This document shows, in pieces, positions 53,468 to 60,914 of a stretch of 64,000 bases of DNA (its first letter is position 1; the number at the start of each line of letters is the position of its first letter). The DNA comes from Chryseobacterium shigense (GTDB lineage Bacteria > Bacteroidota > Bacteroidia > Flavobacteriales > Weeksellaceae), in the NCBI RefSeq assembly GCF_900156575.1, contig NZ_FTNY01000003.1, positions 620,001-684,000 of the forward strand, written 5' to 3'. The notes beneath the pieces were generated by a model, which was given only the letters and a program-made list of their open reading frames with translations, did not search any database and had not been told where the DNA came from. The position numbers were made by a program, and so were the translations under genes.

Positions 53468-54313
53468 ATGAAAAAAGCACTCGTAGTAGGAATCAATGAC
53501 TATGCTCCTATCGGATCAGGTGGACCGGATCTAAATGGTTGCATCAATGATGCAAGAGATATGGCCAACACCCTGGTTATCTGCGGTTTTGATCCTGCAA
53601 AAATTAAAATTCTCACCAATCAGAATGCAACAAGGGTGAACATATTAACTTACCTTAAATCATTGGTCAACAGCAGTGTAAAAGGAGATTCATTGGTGTT
53701 TTATTATTCCGGACACGGAACAAGAGTAGCCAACATTGGCACTGATCTGGAAATAGATGGCCTGGACGAAGCAATTTGCCCGCACGATTACGCAAGTGCC
53801 GGAGTGATCCGCGATGATGATTTTAAAGCGGTACTCAGACAACTGAAAGCGGGGGTTAATCTGGAGGTTATTTTCGACTGTTGTCATTCGGGAACAGGAA
53901 CGAGAAAAATGGATCTGGGACTGGACCTGGAGCTCTCCTATGAGGCACCACGTTTCATTCCACCAATGCTGGAAGATGAATTTTATATGACATATGCCAG
54001 CGAAATGCAAACCTCTAAAAATTCCAAAAAAGCGATGACCATGACAAAAGCTTTGGTCCCGGTAGCCGGAATGAATCACACCCTATGGGCGGCCTGTAAA
54101 GACAATCAAGTATCGATGGAAGGGAACATAAGTGGGCAGATAAGAGGATATTTCACTTATCATTTCTGTAAGATATTACGTGCTACCAACGGTAATATCG
54201 TCAGAAAAACACTGGACAAACAGACGGCAATGGCACTTACTGCCATGGGAGCGGCTCAAATCAATCAGACAGAAAGTATCACAACAGAATTTTCTCAAAA
54301 AATATTTTCTTAA
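53468..54313 (+). CDS. Caspase-family (metacaspase-like) cysteine peptidase
   Basis: 281 aa, essentially a single p20-type caspase domain without signal peptide. VVGINDY and DLNGCINDARDM begin the domain; the catalytic dyad is His83 in FYYSGHGTR and Cys139 in IFDCCHSGTG. DEAICPHDY provides the acidic S1 pocket expected for Arg/Lys cleavage in metacaspases. The gene is followed after 68 nt by a trypsin-like peptidase gene with a similar leader. A proteolytic cascade or defence role is inferred from this pairing, not shown. Confidence 0.85.
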   Translation: MKKALVVGINDYAPIGSGGPDLNGCINDARDMANTLVICGFDPAKIKILTNQNATRVNILTYLKSLVNSSVKGDSLVFYYSGHGTRVANIGTDLEIDGLDEAICPHDYASAGVIRDDDFKAVLRQLKAGVNLEVIFDCCHSGTGTRKMDLGLDLELSYEAPRFIPPMLEDEFYMTYASEMQTSKNSKKAMTMTKALVPVAGMNHTLWAACKDNQVSMEGNISGQIRGYFTYHFCKILRATNGNIVRKTLDKQTAMALTAMGAAQINQTESITTEFSQKIFS

Positions 54314-54322
54314 ACAAGTACT

Positions 54323-54381
54323 GGCGGAATCCGAAAAGCCATCCAAAGAGTAGGAAAAACTGATTAAAAAACTCAATAATC
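54323..54381 (+). promoter_or_regulatory. Leader motif of the trypsin-like gene
   Basis: GGCG, CCGAAAAGCC (54331-54340), AGAGTAGG (54347-54354) and AAAAAACTC before the ATG at 54382. Block order and spacing match those before the metacaspase gene within a few bases, suggesting a duplicated regulatory or translational leader. Confidence 0.5.
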
Positions 54382-55389
54382 ATGTCTACAACTGAAAACA
54401 ACAAACCAATGACGGCAGAAGAGGTGTCAAGACTGAAAACTGTTAAAGCAAAATCAACTGAAAAACCGACAAATGTCGAAAAACTAACCCACCAGGCACC
54501 CGCCATGGAAACCATTGATGGAAGGTCTTTCCCAAAAGGAATGAAATCAATCGGAATGCCTGCAAACGAAAAAGCAGAAGGAAAAGTTCTTGAAACGGAT
54601 CACTTCTATCCTACCCATGCAGATTTTGAATACCAACCTAAATTGGAAGCTAGAAAAGACCGTAAACCGAAATTCATTGAAAGAGAATCATTTCTAACCG
54701 CAGAAGGGGTAAAAACGATCTTCGGTCCAGATCAGAGAAAAGTATTTAATTCTACTGCGTATCCATGGCGATGTGTGGGAAGAGTAGAAAGTGCGTTAGG
54801 TTCAGGAAGCGGAGTGATGATCGGTCCGAGACATCTGCTTACCTGTGCCCATATCGTAGACTGGCAACCTAACAACAGCACGGGCTGGCTAAAATTCACG
54901 CCAATGTATTATAATGGAAGTGCTCCTTACGGAAGTGCATGGGGAACTTTGACTTATTACAAATATAAAGTCGCAGGCCCTACGATTGATTCTACAGAAA
55001 TTCAATATGATTATGTTGTGATTGTCTTAGACAGACCTATCGGAAACAGTACCGGATGGCTGGGGGCAAAATCCTATTCCGATTCATGGGATGGTGGTGC
55101 TTATTGGACTCACGCAGGTTATCCGGGAGATTTAACCGGAACTCAAAGACCAACCTATCAGACAGGCATTGCTCTCGATGGAGATTTCTGGAGTGCCGAT
55201 GATAATGAAAGTATGACCCACAAAGCAGATATCTGGCCCGGACAAAGCGGTGGCCCGTTCTGGGGATACTGGGATGGCGCTCCTTACGCTGTAGCGACCC
55301 AAAGTGCCCATAACCCAAGTGAAAATTTTGCAAGTGGCGGATCAGATCTCGTTAATCTTGTGATAAGAGCCCGAAACGAGCATCCATAA
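54382..55389 (+). CDS. Trypsin-like (S1/V8-type) serine peptidase with long N-terminal region
   Basis: 335 aa, no signal peptide. Residues 1-125 are Lys/Glu-rich and probably disordered (TEEVSR..., KLEARKDRKPKFIE), with many basic cleavage sites of the sort metacaspases prefer. The peptidase domain follows: VGRVESALGSGSGVMIGPRHLLTCAH, cited as GSGSGVMIGPRHLLTCAH with His157, Asp210 in YDYVVIVLDRP and Ser289 in WPGQSGGPFWG. All three catalytic residues are present. A zymogen cut by the neighbouring metacaspase is a reasonable hypothesis. Confidence 0.82.
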   Translation: MSTTENNKPMTAEEVSRLKTVKAKSTEKPTNVEKLTHQAPAMETIDGRSFPKGMKSIGMPANEKAEGKVLETDHFYPTHADFEYQPKLEARKDRKPKFIERESFLTAEGVKTIFGPDQRKVFNSTAYPWRCVGRVESALGSGSGVMIGPRHLLTCAHIVDWQPNNSTGWLKFTPMYYNGSAPYGSAWGTLTYYKYKVAGPTIDSTEIQYDYVVIVLDRPIGNSTGWLGAKSYSDSWDGGAYWTHAGYPGDLTGTQRPTYQTGIALDGDFWSADDNESMTHKADIWPGQSGGPFWGYWDGAPYAVATQSAHNPSENFASGGSDLVNLVIRARNEHP

Positions 55390-55410
55390 CCAATTTTTTT
55401 TTCTTTATAG

Positions 55411-55443
55411 AAAGAGCCTGGCTTTTAGTTGGGCTCTTTTAAT
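55411..55443 (+). terminator. Terminator after the peptidase pair
   Basis: An 8-bp stem AAAGAGCC / GGCTCTTT with a 13-nt loop and a following T, 22 nt after the stop codon. Confidence 0.75.
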
Positions 55444-55503
55444 GGTCGGTCTTCTGTACACGTATTGGCTTCTAATAATCAAGACTTTTTTATTCAATCA
55501 TAG

Positions 55504-55545
55504 GTACATTTTCGTTGTACATAAAATCAAATTACACTACATTTG
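55504..55545 (+). promoter_or_regulatory. Promoter of the recombinase gene with overlapping palindrome
   Basis: TTG (55515-55517), 20-nt spacer, TACATTTG (55538-55545). The inverted repeat GTACA-N7-TGTAC (55504-55520) overlaps the -33 box, as would be expected for binding and self-repression by the recombinase. Confidence 0.5.
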
Positions 55546-55567
55546 TTTTAAATGAGTAATGTGTACT

Positions 55568-56128
55568 ATGTTAATAGGATATGCGAGAGTTAGTAGAGAT
55601 GAGCAAAATTTAGATTTACAAACTGATGCTTTGAAAAATATTGGATGTGAAAAAATTTATTTTGATAAAGTAAGCGGTATAAAATCTGAAAAACCACAGC
55701 TCAATCATCTAATAAACTTTATACGAAAGGAAGATACTTTAGTAGTTTGGAGATTGGATAGAATTGGAAGGACAACAGTAGGATTAATACAATTTGTTAT
55801 AAAGCTGAATGAAAAAGGAATCCATTTTAAATCAATATCAGAAAATATTGACACCAGTTCTGCAAGTGGTAAACTTATCTTCCAGATTTTTTGTGTTCTT
55901 GCTGAACATGAGAGGAACGTTTTAATTGAACGAACTCAAGCAGGATTAAAGTCAGCTAGGGCAAGGGGAAAAAATGGAGGTAGGCCAAAAGGGTTAAGCG
56001 AAAAATCCAAAAAAATTGCACCTTTGGTAAAAGCTTCTTACAATAGTAAAGAACTTCCAGTAGAAGAGATTATGAGGGCTTTCAAAATTGGAAGCAAAAC
56101 AACATTTTATAAAATAATTAAAAGTTAA
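55568..56128 (+). CDS. Serine recombinase (resolvase/invertase)
   Basis: 186 aa from the ATG at 55568 (MLIGYARVSR), the family start; an ATG 9 nt upstream is also possible. Catalytic Ser10 in GYARVSR, then VWRLDRIGRTTVGLIQFV with the conserved Arg residues, and the long E-helix (LAEHERNVLIERTQAGL). A C-terminal HTH of the Hin/Tn3-resolvase size begins near KKIAPLVKASYNS. It catalyses site-specific inversion or deletion. It opens an AT-rich accessory island. Confidence 0.92.
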   Translation: MLIGYARVSRDEQNLDLQTDALKNIGCEKIYFDKVSGIKSEKPQLNHLINFIRKEDTLVVWRLDRIGRTTVGLIQFVIKLNEKGIHFKSISENIDTSSASGKLIFQIFCVLAEHERNVLIERTQAGLKSARARGKNGGRPKGLSEKSKKIAPLVKASYNSKELPVEEIMRAFKIGSKTTFYKIIKS

Positions 56129-56178
56129 TCAGAAAACGGAACGATCAACTTAAAAAATAATTAAATCAAATATTTCTT

Positions 56179-56409
56179 ATGGAAAATAAAGAAAAAAAAA
56201 AAGAAGTTAAAATCGACGAACTTTGTGCTTATTGCAAAGAACTTATAGGAAAAGGTAGATATACTCCTCCACATAAAAATTTAGTACAGACTAATTTTAA
56301 AGAGGTCAAATCTCAATTTGGGAATGTTGATGAATATTATTATAAATGCAATGCCTGTCCTAAAACATGGTTGCATGAGACAGGGAGCTACGGGGAAGGA
56401 TGGATTTAA
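56179..56409 (+). CDS. Small zinc-ribbon-like hypothetical protein
   Basis: 76 aa, very Lys-rich start (MENKEKKKEVKIDE). Two Cys pairs, LCAYCKEL near residue 16 and YKCNACPKTW near 57, could form a zinc ribbon; a conserved-looking TYGEGWI-like end (GSYGEGWI) follows. No family recognised. Low GC; it lies 10 nt before the next small gene in the island. Confidence 0.5.
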   Translation: MENKEKKKEVKIDELCAYCKELIGKGRYTPPHKNLVQTNFKEVKSQFGNVDEYYYKCNACPKTWLHETGSYGEGWI

Positions 56410-56419
56410 AAATTATATT

Positions 56420-56629
56420 ATGAATAAAGAATTAATACTTGAAAAATTAAACAAATTTCGTCAACTTTTAGAAGTCGATAAGGAACTGGCTAAACAAATC
56501 AAGTTGAAGTCTGATGATGAATTAGCTCAGAACGGAACAAATCAAACCGATTTAGATAATAAAATTCAGTCGCACACAAAAGAAATCAAAGAACTGGAAG
56601 AATTAATATTATCAATTGAATTATTATAA
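56420..56629 (+). CDS. Small coiled-coil hypothetical protein
   Basis: 69 aa from the ATG at 56420 (MNKELILEKLNKFRQLLE); the longer frame from 56318 overlaps the zinc-ribbon gene in another frame and is not needed. Nearly entirely helical with heptad spacing and Lys/Glu-rich surface, so a dimerising helical hairpin is likely. No family recognised. It abuts the next gene (2-nt gap). Confidence 0.45.
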   Translation: MNKELILEKLNKFRQLLEVDKELAKQIKLKSDDELAQNGTNQTDLDNKIQSHTKEIKELEELILSIELL

Positions 56630-56631
56630 TT

Positions 56632-57249
56632 ATGGAAGAGAATATACAAGAAAATTATAAAGATTTTTTTCTAAGTGTTTTACCAAATTATGTGGAATTA
56701 ATTGGTACTGAAGAAGATGTTTTCGATGAATACAGGAAGCTATTTCAATCACTTCAAGAATTTAGTAAAGAAACAGAATTAATTATTTTAAAGCCTGTTA
56801 TAATAAACCTTATTAAATATTTAAAATTAGGAAATGATATTTCTATGAGAATGGAAGTCGGAAATACTTTCTTAAGTCTTTTAAGAAACGAAGAAAATTC
56901 AGTTCTTTTTTTACATAAATGGAATGATTATATTTCTAAAGTAGAACTAAAAAGCGGTTCTTATACTGTAGAAAATAAAGGAAATAAAATTTCTAAAGAA
57001 GTACCATTGTATGAAAAAGGATTAAAATATTTTTTATACATACACATGTATCAAAATGAATTTGCCTACCCGATTGAAATTTTTTCCGAAAGAGAACTTT
57101 TGGTAGGCGATCATTTAGACTTTTCCGATCATCAAATGTGCGATGAATTGGAAGAATTGTTCAAGACAACACTGTTTAAAGTAATTAAAAGACAATATTT
57201 GGTTCAGTATGGAGAAATGCACCTTCAATTAGAACCATACATTGCTTAA
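56632..57249 (+). CDS. Hypothetical helical protein of the island
   Basis: 205 aa, no signal or membrane helix, mixed helical with many aromatic residues (YKDFFLSVLPNYVELIG, FLYIHMYQNEFAYP). No recognisable motif. Very low GC, like its neighbours. Position behind a zinc-ribbon protein and a coiled-coil protein suggests a three-gene unit, but no function follows from that. Confidence 0.55.
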   Translation: MEENIQENYKDFFLSVLPNYVELIGTEEDVFDEYRKLFQSLQEFSKETELIILKPVIINLIKYLKLGNDISMRMEVGNTFLSLLRNEENSVLFLHKWNDYISKVELKSGSYTVENKGNKISKEVPLYEKGLKYFLYIHMYQNEFAYPIEIFSERELLVGDHLDFSDHQMCDELEELFKTTLFKVIKRQYLVQYGEMHLQLEPYIA

Positions 57250-57327
57250 GATATAAAAAATGGGGCGTTTTAAATCGAACGTTTTACAAAACGATAATTA
57301 ATAACAATATTAAACTTAACAAATAAT

Positions 57328-57561
57328 ATGATTGAAGTAAACTTTTTAGATGCCAATGGAGCCAAAATTCTATCACTTAAAACAATTGAAGAAGTAGAAA
57401 ATTTTTTCGAAAATACTGTTAATTGTTCGTCTCCTCGTACATTAGTCTTGGACTTAATGTCTAAGCATTATAAATATACCTTAAATGGAAGTGAATTCTA
57501 TTGCCACCTAACTAATATCAATCTAAGTGGAATGACTACAGTCAATTATAGCTTAGTGTAG
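57328..57561 (+). CDS. Small hypothetical protein
   Basis: 77 aa, predicted beta-alpha-beta (IEVNFLDANGAKILSL, then TIEEVENFFENTV, YKYTLNGSEFYC). No family recognised. A weak hairpin with CGTTTT/AAAACG lies just upstream at about 57270-57292. Confidence 0.4.
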   Translation: MIEVNFLDANGAKILSLKTIEEVENFFENTVNCSSPRTLVLDLMSKHYKYTLNGSEFYCHLTNINLSGMTTVNYSLV

Positions 57562-57649
57562 GAAATAATGGTAATGTTACACAAAATGAAAGAGAACATG
57601 GTAAGATATTTCAAATGGGATTGTATAAGTAAGAGAAATTTTAATAATT

Positions 57650-57665
57650 AATCTCAAAAAACGAT
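57650..57665. repeat. 16-bp direct repeat, left copy
   Basis: AATCTCAAAAAACGAT, identical to the copy at 58665-58680. Together they bracket the DUF4238 gene in a unit of 1015 bp; a 13-bp core also occurs at 3009-3021. Confidence 0.65.
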
Positions 57666-57717
57666 TTAATTAGATGAGTATCATATTTTTAAATAAACTA
57701 AAATCGCATTCTTTTTA

Positions 57718-58587
57718 ATGAGTATTCCACGCAACCACCATTACATTTCACAAGTTCATATTAAGAAATTCTTTAATGAGAAAAATGAAATTTTCTTGTA
57801 TAATAAGTCAACAAAATTATTTCAAACAAAAAACTCTTCTAAAAGAATTTTCAGTGAAAAAGATTTAAATACAAAATATGAAAATGGCAAAAATGATTAT
57901 ACCACAGTTGAGCATCAATTAAACCAATTTTATGAAAATGACTTTGACCACTACTACAATAATATAGTAAGATTAACTATTGAAAAAAATATAGATGTAG
58001 AAATACAGAAGGCAATTGTATATTTAGCAAGATATGGAGCAATAGCTAATTTTAGAACTCCAGTTTATAAAAATAGTTTAGAAAAATTATTTTTTAATGC
58101 TCTTAAACCATCGATGGATAACGCAACAGAAACTTTAAAGAGTAGCTTTTATAATTTTTTCAATAATAAAGGAGATTCTAAATATCTTGGCGGAGATGAC
58201 TACCTTCAAATAGGCAATGAAATCATTTCAAAGATGGGATTACTTTATTTTATAATCGAGATACCAGAAGATGATAGTGACTATTTTATATTACCAGATT
58301 TTGGTGCGGCTACACATAGAAATAAAATAAATAAATATACTAATCCTGACATAGAAGAAATTTCATATATCAGTTTACCTTTAAGTAGTAAAATATATCT
58401 TCACATTTATTCTGAAAAGCATCCCGAAGGCATTAATAGTTCTGGAATTAAAAAGTTAACTTCAGAAGAAGTAAATTTTATAAATAAACATAATTTATTA
58501 CTCGCAAATGATACAATTGCCTGTAAAGATTATCAATACCTAGAAGCTCTTATTAGCAAAACCTATTGCCCTAAAAAAAGTATTTAA
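57718..58587 (+). CDS. DUF4238 protein
   Basis: 289 aa, cytoplasmic. N-terminal IPRNHHYISQVHIKKFF is the DUF4238 hallmark (xxHYxPxxYLKxF type); a further TVEHQLNQFYENDFD near residue 65 and HIYSEKHPEG near 238 fit the family. Function is unknown; DUF4238 genes are often found in accessory regions and some occur near defence genes. The gene is alone between two copies of a 16-bp direct repeat. Confidence 0.75.
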   Translation: MSIPRNHHYISQVHIKKFFNEKNEIFLYNKSTKLFQTKNSSKRIFSEKDLNTKYENGKNDYTTVEHQLNQFYENDFDHYYNNIVRLTIEKNIDVEIQKAIVYLARYGAIANFRTPVYKNSLEKLFFNALKPSMDNATETLKSSFYNFFNNKGDSKYLGGDDYLQIGNEIISKMGLLYFIIEIPEDDSDYFILPDFGAATHRNKINKYTNPDIEEISYISLPLSSKIYLHIYSEKHPEGINSSGIKKLTSEEVNFINKHNLLLANDTIACKDYQYLEALISKTYCPKKSI

Positions 58588-58664
58588 AGATTTAGTTTTA
58601 TAGGTTTTGAAAATATGATTATCCTTTAAAGTTGTATCATTTATAACAAATTCCTAACTAAATA

Positions 58665-58680
58665 AATCTCAAAAAACGAT
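58665..58680. repeat. 16-bp direct repeat, right copy
   Basis: AATCTCAAAAAACGAT, identical to 57650-57665. To its right the sequence returns to ordinary chromosome-type genes within about 100 nt, so this may be the island's right border. Confidence 0.65.
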
Positions 58681-58758
58681 GCCTTTTCACAATCGATAGA
58701 AAAAGCAAACCCTATCTAAAATTCTATTTTCGAGAAAGCCGCACTCCAAATATTTTAA

Positions 58759-58766
58759 TACATTTG
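58759..58766 (+). promoter_or_regulatory. Candidate -7 box of the 58784-60682 gene run
   Basis: TACATTTG matches TAnnTTTG, 17 nt before the ATG at 58784. No good -33 was found. Confidence 0.4.
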
Positions 58767-58783
58767 TTTAAAACATATTCTGA

Positions 58784-59293
58784 ATGAATTTCGAGCAGAT
58801 CAACTTACACCTTGAGGCTTACAAAAAACACGACCAAATTCTGGATGCCGCGCAATTTTTAATCCATTCTTTTGATCTGGAACATGAAAACTTTGCAGGT
58901 TTTGGATTCAGGGAAGAGTTGTCTCCTACTTCTATGCTTTTAACGGCAGAAGGTATATTGGGAGGTCCGCAGACGGTCATGATTCCAAAGAATTTATTTG
59001 ATTTTGATCTGACCCTCGCCCTGAATATGGTCGCCCACGAAATGCTTCACGTGCGTCAGAAAGCACCCGGACAGGTGATCGAAGACAAAAATGAAAGAGA
59101 ATTTCAGGCCTATTCTGAAATGCTTTTTCACAAGGTATTTCCACAGATTCCTGAGCTATCGGATCATTATAAAAAATTCTTTGGAGGCCAGGCGCTGGAA
59201 TATTACAGAAGGATGGGTGAAGGATCTGAACTGCAACAGAAATATGCCGTAGAAAAAACAGAAGTAGAACATTTAATCAATTCATTATCATGA
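58784..59293 (+). CDS. Metallopeptidase-like protein (HExxH)
   Basis: 169 aa, no signal peptide. A zinc-binding motif HEMLH lies in MVAHEMLHVRQKAPG near residue 87, followed 18 residues later by EREFQAYSEML, which could supply the third ligand Glu. The pattern is that of small SprT-like or DUF45-type peptidases, but the family is not certain. First gene of a compact run; its stop overlaps the csaA start by 4 nt. Confidence 0.6.
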   Translation: MNFEQINLHLEAYKKHDQILDAAQFLIHSFDLEHENFAGFGFREELSPTSMLLTAEGILGGPQTVMIPKNLFDFDLTLALNMVAHEMLHVRQKAPGQVIEDKNEREFQAYSEMLFHKVFPQIPELSDHYKKFFGGQALEYYRRMGEGSELQQKYAVEKTEVEHLINSLS

Positions 59294-59637
59294 CCATAAA
59301 GCCGGAAATATCCTGGACAGACTTTGAAAAAATAGATATCCGATGCGGAACCATTGTTTCCGTGAATGATTTTGAGAAAGCACGAAACCCTTCTTACCAA
59401 CTTCAAATTGATTTCGGGGAACTCGGAATTAAAAATTCCTCTGCTCAGATCACTTCCCTATATCAAAAGGAAGAACTGGTAGGAAAGCAGGTCATGGCTG
59501 TGGTCAATTTCCCAAGAAAACAGATCGCTAATTTCTTCAGCGAATGTCTGATCCTTGGAGTTTATGGGGAAGACAAAAAAGAAGTTACTCTTTTGACACC
59601 ATCCCTTCCCGTGAAAAACGGAATGCAGGTAGGATAA
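59290..59637 (+). CDS. csaA: CsaA-like tRNA-binding protein
   Basis: 115 aa, a single EMAP-II/OB-fold tRNA-binding domain: DFEKIDIRCGTIVSVNDFEKAR at the start, cited as DIRCGTIVSVNDFEKARNPS, YQLQIDFGELG, SSAQITSLY, VNFPRKQIANFFSECLILG. CsaA proteins bind tRNA and have export-chaperone-like activity. Length equals the family. Translationally coupled to the gene before it. Confidence 0.92.
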   Translation: MTIKPEISWTDFEKIDIRCGTIVSVNDFEKARNPSYQLQIDFGELGIKNSSAQITSLYQKEELVGKQVMAVVNFPRKQIANFFSECLILGVYGEDKKEVTLLTPSLPVKNGMQVG

Positions 59638-59650
59638 AACACAAACCCAT

Positions 59651-60352
59651 ATGATACAACACATTCCATTAGAAAAAGTTTTATTCCTTGATATTGAGAC
59701 CGTTCCGGGATCCGGATCATGGGAAGACTTACCAGAAACCGAACAGAAACTCTGGGAAAAGAAAACAAGATTCCAGAGAAAAGAAGATGTCAGTGCAGCA
59801 GAGTTTTATGACCGTGCAGGCATTATGGCCGAATTTGGAAAAATTATCTGCATCACGATCGGAATGGTAGAAAAGAATGATACCTTAAAAATTAAAAGCT
59901 TTTACGGTCACGATGAAAAAAAGATGCTTCAGGAATTCGGGGAAATTTTCAACAGCCCGAGACTAAACAATATTATTCTCTGTGCCCACAATGGAAAAGA
60001 ATTTGACTTTCCGTGGATTGCCAGACGATTCCTGATCAATGGGATGCAGCCTCCGGTTCCGTTCCAGATGTTCGGAAAAAAGCCATGGGAAATTCCGCAT
60101 ATTGATACGATGGAGCTTTGGAAATTCGGAGACTATAAAAGTTTTGTTTCCCTGGAATTGCTTGCTCATGTCTTCGGAATTCCTACGCCTAAAGATGATA
60201 TCGACGGTTCAATGGTTTCATCAATCTACTACATAGAAAAAGACTTGCAGCGAATTGTGGACTATTGTGAAAAAGATGTCTTAACTTTGGCAAATGTTTT
60301 CCGGCGGATGCGTCAGGAAGATTTGTTGAAAAGGAATATCAATCTAGATTAA
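59651..60352 (+). CDS. Predicted 3'-5' exonuclease of the PolB-exo-like family
   Basis: 233 aa. DEDD exonuclease motifs: VLFLDIETVPG (Asp/Glu), CAHNGKEFDFPWIARR (second Asp), and YCEKDVLTLANVFRRM (last Asp). This is the stand-alone DNA_pol_B_exo2-like family. It probably trims DNA or RNA 3' ends. It follows csaA by 13 nt and precedes the SufT-like gene by 3 nt. Confidence 0.88.
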   Translation: MIQHIPLEKVLFLDIETVPGSGSWEDLPETEQKLWEKKTRFQRKEDVSAAEFYDRAGIMAEFGKIICITIGMVEKNDTLKIKSFYGHDEKKMLQEFGEIFNSPRLNNIILCAHNGKEFDFPWIARRFLINGMQPPVPFQMFGKKPWEIPHIDTMELWKFGDYKSFVSLELLAHVFGIPTPKDDIDGSMVSSIYYIEKDLQRIVDYCEKDVLTLANVFRRMRQEDLLKRNINLD

Positions 60353-60355
60353 AAA

Positions 60356-60682
60356 ATGAAATTTACAGACGATCAAATTGCTGACATTGGTGAGGAAATC
60401 ATCAAGGTCTTAAAATCCGTATACGACCCAGAAATTCCGGTAGATATTTACGAATTAGGCCTCATCTATGATGTACAGATCTCCGAAGATGGCGATGTAA
60501 AAATTATAATGACCCTGACTACCCCAAACTGTCCGGTGGCAGAAACCCTCCCACAGGAAGTAAAAGACAAAGTAGCAGAAGTAGAAGGAGTAAAAAGTGT
60601 AGACTTGGAACTTACTTTCGAACCGAGCTGGAACAAGGATATGATGAGTGAAGAAGCAAAGTTTGAATTGGGAATGCTTTAA
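60356..60682 (+). CDS. SufT/MIP18-like (DUF59) iron-sulfur assembly factor
   Basis: 108 aa. DUF59 motifs: VYDPEIPVDIYELGLIYDV, and MTLTTPNCPVAETLPQEV with the conserved Cys, then VDLELTFEPSWNKDMMSEEAK, cited as FEPSWNKDMMSEEAK. Members act in maturation or carrier steps of Fe-S cluster assembly. Other suf genes are not in the window. Last gene of the run. Confidence 0.92.
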   Translation: MKFTDDQIADIGEEIIKVLKSVYDPEIPVDIYELGLIYDVQISEDGDVKIIMTLTTPNCPVAETLPQEVKDKVAEVEGVKSVDLELTFEPSWNKDMMSEEAKFELGML

Positions 60683-60785
60683 ATTAAAGTAAGGAAGATA
60701 GAAGCGGGAAGATGGAAGCTTTTTGGAGCGTACAAAATCTCCCTCTTTCCACCTAAAACTTCCTTTTTCTACATCAAAACAATAC

Positions 60786-60811
60786 AAAACCCGGAAATTT
60801 TCCGGGTTTTT
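60786..60811. terminator. Bidirectional terminator between converging genes
   Basis: AAAACCCGGAAA / TTTCCGGGTTTT, nearly perfect palindrome flanked by A and T runs, between the SufT-like gene and the converging sulfurtransferase gene. Confidence 0.8.
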
Positions 60812-60897
60812 CTATTTTCATATTCTATTTTCAATACGATAAGTTTGAAAAAGAAAATTACTGAGTTTAATTTCGAGAAAACAGTACGGCCAACAGT

Positions 60898-60911
60898 AAC
60901 TTCCAGCCTCC
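60898..60911. repeat. Copy of interspersed repeat AACTTCCAGCCTCC
   Basis: Identical to 5035-5048. Related purine-rich text (ggaagatagaagcgggaag) lies at about 60691-60709, complementary in character, as in larger intergenic repeats. Confidence 0.5.
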
Positions 60912-60914
60912 CTT

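Noticed and set aside
57262..57295. Hairpin CGTTTT/AAAACG resembling an integron attC site
   Set aside because: It lacks the RYYYAAC/GTTRRRY core pair, and no integrase gene is visible.
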